Shown in pieces: positions 14,187-19,494 of a stretch of 19,494 nt of DNA. The stretch comes from Proteiniphilum sp. GTDB taxonomy: Bacteria > Bacteroidota > Bacteroidia > Bacteroidales > Dysgonomonadaceae. Where the stretch lies: assembly GCA_031255275.1 (NCBI GenBank), contig JAIRSV010000069.1, positions 1 through 19,494 on the forward strand. Direction: 5' to 3'. The translations under genes and the position numbers were made by a program. The notes under the pieces are model-generated. The model saw nothing but the letters and a program-made list of their open reading frames with translations. It ran no database searches and was not told the DNA's origin. Within the stretch, counting starts at the first letter, position 1. Each line of letters opens with the position of its first letter.

Positions 14187-14200
14187 GCGAATAGATTCGC
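14187..14200. promoter_or_regulatory. Palindrome at the guaB promoter
   Basis: GCGAAT-AG-ATTCGC is a perfect 6-bp inverted repeat with a 2-base spacer. It lies 12-25 bases upstream of the guaB -7 box, over the place where -33 contacts would be, and 16 bases from the stop codon end of the serine palmitoyltransferase gene. No T-run follows on either strand, so an operator is more likely than a terminator. Confidence 0.35.
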
Positions 14201-14215
14201 TTGTAACTGTTAATT

Positions 14216-15409
14216 TTACGGCAGGAGGTGTAACTTCCTGAATATTCCGACAATTCGTTCGACGGAATAGTCAATCTGCTCTTTCGTGTGCGTAGCCATC
14301 AGCGCATAGCGGATAAGCGTGTCGCCGGGCGAGACGGCCGGGGATACTACCGGGTTGACAAAGACACCATCTTCAAACAGCAGTTTGGTGACGAGGAAAG
14401 TCTTATCGTTATCGCGCACGTAGAGCGGGATGATGGGAGTAGCCGTCGGCCCCATTTCAAAGCCCCGTTCCCTGAACAGGTTGATGGCATAATGAGTCAG
14501 TTCCCAGAGGTTTTTCACCCGTTCAGGTTCCGCCTTCAGTATGTCCAGTGCGGCCGACGCGGCCGCGGTGGCGGCGGGGGTGATGCTTGCGCTGAAGATG
14601 TTTGTGCGAGCGTTGTGGCGCAGGTAGTTGATGACGGGATAGTCGCCGGCGACAAAACCGCCAATTGATGCAAGTGATTTGCTGAAGGTTCCCATTACCA
14701 GATCCACGTCGTCGAGCAGACCGAAATGATCGCATACGCCACGACCGCTGTACCTCCGGCCGACGACGCCCAGACTGTGGGCCTCGTCTACCATGATACT
14801 TGCATTGTATTTCCCGGCCAGCCTCACGATTTCAGGCAGGTTCGACAGGTCGCCCTCCATGCTGAAAACGCCGTCTACAACGATCAGCTTCACCTTCCCC
14901 TGATTGCAGCGCTTCAACTGCTTTTCCAGGTGTTCCATATCGTTGTGGCGGAATTTGTATTTCGTCGAATAGGAGGTACGAAGGCCCTCTATGATGGAGG
15001 CATGGTCTCTTTCGTCCCAGATGATAAAGTCGTCCCGTCCCGTCATGCAACCCAGAACGCCCTCGTTCACGGTGAAGCCGGTGGAGAAGACGATCGCTTC
15101 GTCTTTGCGCATGAAGTTGGCAAGCTTCCGTTCCAGTTCCAGGTGTATGTCAAGCGTCCCGTTCAGGAAGCGGGAGCCGGCCATGCCGGTGCCATACTTG
15201 CGGGTGGCGGCGATGGCCGCTTCTTTTACTTTGGGATGATTGGTCAGCCCCAGGTAAGCGTTTGAGCCGAACATCAGGACTTTTTTCCCGTCGATGACGA
15301 CCTCGGTATCCTGGTCGCTCTCGATAGCCCGGAAGTAGGGGTAGATACCCGCAGCTTTAGCTCGCTGCGGCGCATCGTATTTCATCATTTTTTCCCTTAA
15401 GAGATTCAT
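14216..15409 (-). CDS. spt: Serine palmitoyltransferase (alpha-oxoamine synthase family), 397 aa
   Basis: This PLP enzyme condenses serine with a long-chain acyl thioester to 3-ketosphinganine, the first step of sphingolipid synthesis; bacterial sphingolipids are a hallmark of Bacteroidetes. It is soluble and homodimeric in bacteria. Residues visible: GSNAYLGL (48-55), GTGMAGSRFLNGT (73-85), H136 in WDERDHAS (stacks on PLP), DEAHSLG (208-214) and the PLP lysine K244 in GTFSKSLASIGG (240-251). The opening MNLLREKMMKYDAPQ and the motif HNARTNIFSAS match Bacteroides SPT better than 8-amino-7-oxononanoate synthase or 2-amino-3-ketobutyrate ligase, though these paralogues are close. The gene precedes guaB with a 78-base gap that contains a separate guaB promoter. 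Confidence 0.88.
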   Translation of the reverse strand: MNLLREKMMKYDAPQRAKAAGIYPYFRAIESDQDTEVVIDGKKVLMFGSNAYLGLTNHPKVKEAAIAATRKYGTGMAGSRFLNGTLDIHLELERKLANFMRKDEAIVFSTGFTVNEGVLGCMTGRDDFIIWDERDHASIIEGLRTSYSTKYKFRHNDMEHLEKQLKRCNQGKVKLIVVDGVFSMEGDLSNLPEIVRLAGKYNASIMVDEAHSLGVVGRRYSGRGVCDHFGLLDDVDLVMGTFSKSLASIGGFVAGDYPVINYLRHNARTNIFSASITPAATAAASAALDILKAEPERVKNLWELTHYAINLFRERGFEMGPTATPIIPLYVRDNDKTFLVTKLLFEDGVFVNPVVSPAVSPGDTLIRYALMATHTKEQIDYSVERIVGIFRKLHLLP

Positions 15410-15486
15410 CTGAAAATTTTTTTAAGAATGAGCTTCCTGCTGAATATTTCCGGAAGCACCCTTGCAAGTATGAATAAAACCGGCTG

Positions 15487-15494
15487 CAAAGATA
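15487..15494 (-). promoter_or_regulatory. -7 promoter box of the serine palmitoyltransferase gene
   Basis: On the minus strand this reads TATCTTTG, a full match to TAnnTTTG, with CTG 20 bases upstream at the -33 position (15517-15515). Transcription would start near 15480, giving a leader of about 70 bases. Confidence 0.55.
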
Positions 15495-15596
15495 ATAATT
15501 AATTTAAATTCCATCAGACATTGCGGATAACAAACGGGCGAATGGGGCGTCGGAGCGGCCTTCCGCGATCTTTGATCCGCGGGTGATGTGAACCTT

Positions 15597-15741
15597 TCGC
15601 CCCCCTCCCTGCGGCCGGATCTGCGGGACGGGCCGGGGGAGGAGCGGGGAGGAGCGGGGACGCTTTTACGGGAAAACCACTTACCCGTACTTTCGGTATT
15701 TTTAGCTACTTTTACGCCGCAAAGCGCTGTGAAACTTTGCG
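15597..15741. other. Gene-free divergent region: GC-rich purine repeat and 5'-leader hairpin
   Basis: The interval 15410-15762 between two divergent genes has no coding frame I can support. GGAGCGGGGA is directly repeated at 15641-15650 and 15651-15660 in a very G-rich stretch. CGCAAAG (15718-15724) and CTTTGCG (15735-15741) form a 7-bp inverted repeat 21 bases before the TraB-family ATG and could fold in its mRNA leader. TACTTTTA at 15707-15714 is one base off the -7 consensus and is the best plus-strand promoter candidate. Confidence 0.5.
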
Positions 15742-15762
15742 AATAAACTAATTAAAAATCGT

Positions 15763-16686
15763 ATGAATTACAAAAAAGCTTTTGTCGCCGCCGCGGCGAT
15801 TTTTTTTCTGCTCTCCTGTACCTCCGGAGCGTCCGTGCGGGAGGGGAACTCCCTGCTTTGGAAAATATCGGGGAACGGGCTTTCGAAGCCTTCCTATCTT
15901 TTCGGTACACACCACCTTGTTCCGATTTCGTTTCTTGACAGCATTCCCGGAGTCGGGGAAGCTTTTGAGGAGACCGAACAGACGGTGGGAGAGCTTGATA
16001 TGGGCGGAGATATGCCGAAGATGCAGATGTTGATTATGCGTGAAGCCGTCATGTCGCAGGGGATGAGTTATGAAACGCTGCTTTCGCCCGACGACAGGCT
16101 GCTGCTGGACAGTATGCTCAGGAGTGTGACGGGGGGTGTCGGCCTCGATCAGCTGGGGCAGTTTAAGCCGGCGATGCTCTCCAATCTGATTTCCGTAGCG
16201 CTCTACCGGCAATATTATCCTTCGTCCGCATCGGCGGCGGAGCAGGGACTTGATCTTTATTTTCAGGAAGAAGCGCTGAAGCGTTCGCGTCCGGTGATCG
16301 GCCTGGAGACGGCTGAGGAGCAGATAAGCGTATTGATGAATTTGCAGTCGCCGGAGCGTCAGGCGGAAATGCTGATGTGCATGGTGAAGCATCCGGATCT
16401 GCTGAGGAAGGAGATGGATGATTTGCAGACGGCTTATTATGCGCAGGACATCAGGGCGCTGCGCGAGCTGTATGAGAACGGGACGCCGGATGATCCCTGT
16501 CCCGCGACGGAGGAGGAAAAAAGTGCGCATAACGGTGACCGTAATCGGATGTGGCTGGAGAGACTGCCCGTCATTATGGGAGAGAGGTCCTCCTTCATCG
16601 CCGTAGGGTGCCTCCACCTGACGGGTACCGACGGACTGATAGAAGGTTTGCGGAAGCAGGGCTACAGAGTAGAGGAAGCCCGCTGA
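15763..16686 (+). CDS. TraB/GumN family lipoprotein, 307 aa
   Basis: This is a TraB/PrgY/GumN (Tiki-like) family protein; some relatives are metal-dependent proteases, but bacterial members are mostly uncharacterised. A lipoprotein signal is clear: basic MNYKK, a hydrophobic stretch, and lipobox LLSC with the lipidated Cys at residue 19, so it is anchored in the envelope. Family motifs are GTHH (48-51), VGELD (75-79), GLETAEEQ (180-187, with the conserved Glu), DRNRMW (259-264) and FIAVGCLHLTGTDGL (278-292). Thus the paired GxxH/E metal-site residues are present. The length is normal. It is probably transcribed alone: the next gene converges, with a palindromic repeat between them. Confidence 0.85.
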   Translation: MNYKKAFVAAAAIFFLLSCTSGASVREGNSLLWKISGNGLSKPSYLFGTHHLVPISFLDSIPGVGEAFEETEQTVGELDMGGDMPKMQMLIMREAVMSQGMSYETLLSPDDRLLLDSMLRSVTGGVGLDQLGQFKPAMLSNLISVALYRQYYPSSASAAEQGLDLYFQEEALKRSRPVIGLETAEEQISVLMNLQSPERQAEMLMCMVKHPDLLRKEMDDLQTAYYAQDIRALRELYENGTPDDPCPATEEEKSAHNGDRNRMWLERLPVIMGERSSFIAVGCLHLTGTDGLIEGLRKQGYRVEEAR

Positions 16687-16754
16687 GTCTGAGTATTTGC
16701 GGCCCGTCAGCCGCAGCGCGAATTGAAATGAGAAGTTGAGAAGTGAAGAAGGGT

Positions 16755-16823
16755 AGAAGGGAAGAAGTGGAGAAAACCAGCTCGGGCGCTCCCCGAGCTG
16801 GTTATCTCCACTTCTTCCCTTCT
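16755..16823. repeat. Long palindrome (32-bp arms) of the REP-like family between converging genes
   Basis: The inner hairpin AACCAGCTCGGG (16775-16786), loop CGCTC, CCCGAGCTGGTT (16792-16803) is identical to the copy at 12520-12548. Here it extends outward through one A/A mismatch into 19 further perfect pairs: AGAAGGGAAGAAGTGGAGA (16755-16773) with TCTCCACTTCTTCCCTTCT (16805-16823). More distal segments (AGAAGTTGAGAAG upstream, TAACTTCTCA downstream) partly continue the symmetry. It sits between the 3' ends of the TraB-family gene and rlmD and could end both transcripts. Confidence 0.93.
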
Positions 16824-16841
16824 TAACTTCTCAAACCATTT

Positions 16842-16868
16842 TCAACTGTCAACTGTCAACTTTCCATT
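16842..16868. repeat. Heptanucleotide tandem repeat TCAACTG, copy at 16.8 kb
   Basis: Two TCAACTG units (16842-16855) and TCAACTT (16856-16862) are followed by TCCATT (16863-16868). Position and order relative to the hairpin are the same as at 12561-12594. Confidence 0.9.
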
Positions 16869-16877
16869 AATGAAGCT

Positions 16878-18305
16878 TCATCCTCTCTCCAGCAATGCCA
16901 CATTCTCCACGTGATGTGTGTGCGGAAACATATCCACCGGCTGCACGCGGGTGACGCTGTAAGCGGCGCTGAGCAGGTGGAGGTCTCGCGCTTGTGTTGC
17001 GGGATTGCAGCTGGCGTAGACTATCCGCTGCGGAGCGGCCGTGAGTATAGCCTCAATCACGGCGCCGTGCATACCGGCGCGAGGCGGATCGGTGATAATC
17101 ACGTCGGGGTGGCCGTGTTCGGCAATAAAACCGGCCGTGAGCACATCTTTCATATCACCGGCAAAAAAGAGCGTATTGTCGATTCCGTTCAGGCAAGAGT
17201 TTTCCCGGGCGTCGAGAATGGCTTCGGGAACGTACTCTATTCCGATGACTTTTTTCGCTTTCCGCGCTATGAAGCAGGCGATACTTCCGGTTCCGGTATA
17301 AAGGTCATAGACCGTTTCGCTGCCGGACAGGCAGGCAAAGTCGCGCACCACCCTGTACAGATTACAGGCCTGTTCGCTGTTAGTCTGGAAAAACGATTTG
17401 GGTCCGATCTTGAATTTCAACCCCTCCATCACTTCGTAAATACAGTCGCGACCGTGCCGGACAATTACATCCTGATCGGTGATTGTATCGTTGGCCTTCC
17501 GGTTGATGATGTAGAGCAGGGAGGTGATTTGCGGAAATTCCGCAACGATAAAATCCAGCAGCAGATCCCTTTTCAGCCGGTCGTCTTCATAAAAGACGAC
17601 AGTCACCATCCACTCGCCGACGGATGTGTTGCGGATGATAAGAGTCCGCATCAGTCCCGCCTGAGAGCGGAGGTTGAAGAAAGGAGAGTCGTTTTTCAGG
17701 CAAAATTCGCGGACAGCATTTCTGATCCGGTTAGAAAGGTCATCCTGAAGCCAGCATTTGTCAATATCGAGCACCTTGTCGAACATGCCGGGAATGTGAA
17801 ATCCCAGCGCATTCATGTTGTCGAACGTTTCGTCGCCGGCAATCTGCTCTTCGGTGAGCCACTTTTTGTCGGAGAAGGTAAATTCAAGCTTGTTCCGGTA
17901 AAAAGCCGTGCGAGGTGCGCCCAGAATGGGGCTGCAGATTCCGGAAACGTCCATCTTCCCGATCCGTTCCAGACAGTCCGTCACCTGTCGCTGCTTCAGC
18001 TTCAGCTGTTCTGCGTAGGGGAGCATCTGCCACTTGCAGCCGCCGCAGACGCCGAAATGTCTGCATAGCGGAACCGTTCTGTTTTCGGAGTATTTGTCGA
18101 AGCGTACAGCCCGGCCTTCGGCATAGCTGCTCTTTTTTCGCGTCAGCTGAACGTCGACAACGTCGCCCGGGACGGCAAACGGTATGAAGAGGACCATGCC
18201 CTCTACTTTGGCAATAGCCATTCCTTCGGCCGCCACGTCCGTCACAAGTACTTTTTCCAGGAGGGGGAGATGTTTTTTCTTTTTCGTCATATTCTTCATA
18301 TTCAT
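16878..18305 (-). CDS. rlmD: 23S rRNA (uracil-C5)-methyltransferase, RlmD/RumA family, 475 aa
   Basis: This enzyme methylates C5 of a uridine in 23S rRNA (U1939 in E. coli numbering for RlmD) with S-adenosylmethionine. An N-terminal TRAM domain (about 15-70) is followed by the 4Fe-4S cysteines C81, C87 and C90 (CRHFGVCGGC) and C184. SFFQTN (304-309), the SAM motif YDLYTGTGS (333-341), DPPRAG (406-411), the catalytic Cys C433 in YASCNP, and MFPHTHHVE (459-467) complete the family pattern. The frame is open from 18395, but a consensus promoter at 18321-18351 places the mRNA start near 18314, so I chose ATG at 18305; ATG at 18299 or 18290 is also possible. The exact target uridine is inferred from the family, since RlmC/RlmCD-type specificity occurs in relatives. 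Confidence 0.9.
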   Translation of the reverse strand: MNMKNMTKKKKHLPLLEKVLVTDVAAEGMAIAKVEGMVLFIPFAVPGDVVDVQLTRKKSSYAEGRAVRFDKYSENRTVPLCRHFGVCGGCKWQMLPYAEQLKLKQRQVTDCLERIGKMDVSGICSPILGAPRTAFYRNKLEFTFSDKKWLTEEQIAGDETFDNMNALGFHIPGMFDKVLDIDKCWLQDDLSNRIRNAVREFCLKNDSPFFNLRSQAGLMRTLIIRNTSVGEWMVTVVFYEDDRLKRDLLLDFIVAEFPQITSLLYIINRKANDTITDQDVIVRHGRDCIYEVMEGLKFKIGPKSFFQTNSEQACNLYRVVRDFACLSGSETVYDLYTGTGSIACFIARKAKKVIGIEYVPEAILDARENSCLNGIDNTLFFAGDMKDVLTAGFIAEHGHPDVIITDPPRAGMHGAVIEAILTAAPQRIVYASCNPATQARDLHLLSAAYSVTRVQPVDMFPHTHHVENVALLERG

Positions 18306-18320
18306 CACCGTTTCGAGGCG

Positions 18321-18351
18321 CAAAGATAAAAAAGTTCTCCGGAAGGGGCAA
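18321..18351 (-). promoter_or_regulatory. Consensus Bacteroidetes promoter of rlmD
   Basis: On the minus strand TTG (18351-18349) is followed by 20 bases and TATCTTTG (18328-18321), matching TTG-N19-21-TAnnTTTG fully. The start near 18314 leaves a leader of only about ten bases and sets the downstream limit for the rlmD start codon. Confidence 0.75.
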
Positions 18352-18416
18352 CTGTGCAGACTGCGCCCGTTATCCGGAATCCCTCGGAGGTACACATTCG
18401 GTCGCCGGAATGGCTG

Positions 18417-18449
18417 AAAAAAGGCCTCTCCGTGGGGGGAAAGGCCTCG
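18417..18449 (-). terminator. Intrinsic terminator of nhaD
   Basis: On the minus strand an imperfect stem (AGGCCT-T-TCC pairing with GGA-G-AGGCCT) is followed by a run of T residues (complement of the A-run at 18417-18422). It lies about 40 bases after the nhaD stop codon and upstream of the rlmD promoter. Confidence 0.7.
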
Positions 18450-18486
18450 TGCCGGTGTGTTTCTTTTGTGTCTGCGGCACCTGTTT

Positions 18487-19494
18487 TCATCCTCCCATCA
18501 GGACGTATTGAAGAGTGTATATCAGGATGCCGGAGAAGTAGCCAATCAGTGCCAGCCAGCTGATCTTTTTGAGATACCAGAAGAAGTTGATTTTTTCCAT
18601 CCCCATCGCGGCAACGCCCGCCGCCGAACCGATAATAAGAATGCTTCCGCCGGTGCCAGCCGCATAAGCCAGCAGTTCCCAGATGAAATGATCCGTCGGA
18701 TACATCGACAGACTGTACATACCCTGAGCCGCAGCCACCAGCGGAACATTGTCTACGACCGACGAAAGCAGTCCGATCAGCCCTACCACAATGCCCTGAC
18801 CGGCGATGTGTTCGTTGAGCCATTGAGAGGCGTGTCCCAACAGACCCGAGACCTGCAGTCCGTCGACGGCGGTCAAAATGCCGAGGAAGAAGAGGATGCT
18901 GGCCAAATCGATCCGGTGCAGCGCCTGTACGATGGAAAACGGGTTGTGTTCTTCGTCGATTTTGTTGACATGTTTCATCAGGCCGGTGAGAATCCAGAGA
19001 AAACTCACTCCGAGCAACATGCCCATGAAAGGGGGCAGGTGAGTGTACGTCTTGAATATGGGTACCGAAATGAGCGCCAGCAGTCCCAGCGACAGCATTA
19101 TTTTTTGCTGGGTCTTTGTCAGCGTTTTCGAGGTGGAAGTGTCTGCTTCCGGCGCTTTGTCGACGTTTCCGCTCATCGAAAACGAGATGACGGTCAGCGG
19201 AACGACCAGGCAGGCAATGCTCGGCAGAAATAGTTTCAGCATGATGTTGAGCGCCGAAATCTGTCCGCCAATCCAGAGCATTGTTGTTGTCACGTCGCCG
19301 ATAGCCGTCCATGCGCCCCCCGCGTTGGCCGCGATGATCACAATGCCCGTGAAAAGTAACCGGTCGTTATGGTTCCCGATCAGTTTCCTCAGCAGGGAAA
19401 CCATCACGATCGTGGTGGTGAGATTGTCGAGCGCCGACGACATGAAAAATGTAAGGAAGCCGACAATCCAGATAAGCGTTCGCTTTCCCGTATG
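18487..19494 (-). CDS. nhaD: Na+/H+ antiporter NhaD (5' end outside window)
   Basis: NhaD exports Na+ (or Li+) in exchange for protons across the inner membrane and belongs to the ion-transporter (ArsB/NhaD) superfamily. The frame stays open to the window edge: the residues before the internal Met at 19443 read GKRTLIWIVGFLTFF, typical NhaD sequence, so 335 C-terminal residues are present and roughly the first 100 are missing. Motifs seen are SALDNLTTTIVM, ANAGGAWTAIGDVTTTMLW, SSVVDNVPLVAAAQ and GTGGSILIIGSAAGVAAMGME, which hold the polar residues proposed for ion binding. About nine hydrophobic segments are visible, with a polar loop near DKAPEADTSTSKT. A terminator follows the stop codon, so it is the last gene of its transcript. 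Confidence 0.92.
   Translation of the reverse strand, partial: HTGKRTLIWIVGFLTFFMSSALDNLTTTIVMVSLLRKLIGNHNDRLLFTGIVIIAANAGGAWTAIGDVTTTMLWIGGQISALNIMLKLFLPSIACLVVPLTVISFSMSGNVDKAPEADTSTSKTLTKTQQKIMLSLGLLALISVPIFKTYTHLPPFMGMLLGVSFLWILTGLMKHVNKIDEEHNPFSIVQALHRIDLASILFFLGILTAVDGLQVSGLLGHASQWLNEHIAGQGIVVGLIGLLSSVVDNVPLVAAAQGMYSLSMYPTDHFIWELLAYAAGTGGSILIIGSAAGVAAMGMEKINFFWYLKKISWLALIGYFSGILIYTLQYVLMGG

Noticed and set aside
16911..18068. Plus-strand 385-codon frame antisense to rlmD
   Set aside because: A shadow frame: rlmD on the minus strand has intact Fe-S, SAM and catalytic motifs.

Overview
The window reads as chromosomal DNA of a Bacteroidetes bacterium, most likely order Bacteroidales. Three things support this. 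A serine palmitoyltransferase gene (bacterial sphingolipid synthesis) is present. Upstream of at least eight transcription units there is a match to the Bacteroidetes -7 promoter box TAnnTTTG, three of them with TTG or a near match at the right spacing. The proteins resemble Bacteroides, Parabacteroides and Porphyromonas types throughout. The genus cannot be fixed from the sequence alone; a Tannerellaceae-like genome is my guess.

Layout. 1-343: the tail of an unknown gene followed by three stacked hairpins, two of them terminator-like. 344-1492: a minus-strand locus with a conserved hypothetical protein, preceded by an eleven-unit 21-bp tandem repeat that is open in register on both strands and has its own promoter. 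1779-4037: a plus-strand pair, an NDP-sugar-type nucleotidyltransferase and a CorC/CNNM-type CBS membrane protein. 4166-7818: a plus-strand galactose operon (galM, FHS-family sugar transporter, galK) with a palindrome upstream of its promoter and a strong terminator. 7880-10445: minus-strand glycan genes, a polysaccharide pyruvyl transferase homologue and a GT-A glycosyltransferase, separated by a gene-free 511-bp stretch with short tandem repeats. 10509-12310: a YycJ-type metallo-hydrolase and a FabK-like flavoprotein, which with the glycosyltransferase form a probable three-gene operon. 12311-12658: a gene-free stretch with nested palindromic repeats. 12659-15409: guaB and serine palmitoyltransferase on the minus strand. 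15763-16686: a TraB/GumN-type lipoprotein on the plus strand. 16687-16877: a second copy of the palindromic repeat. 16878-18305: rlmD. 18487-19494: nhaD, cut off at its 5' end by the window edge.

Most of the window is housekeeping metabolism: galactose entry into glycolysis, GMP synthesis, sphingolipid and fatty-acid synthesis, rRNA methylation and Na+/H+ exchange. No phage, CRISPR array, insertion sequence, tRNA or rRNA was seen. Two structures are not explained by ordinary genes. One is the heptad-coding 21-bp repeat locus beside a conserved hypothetical gene. The other is a dispersed REP-like family combining a GC-rich hairpin with TCAACTG heptamers, present near 12.5 kb and near 16.8 kb.
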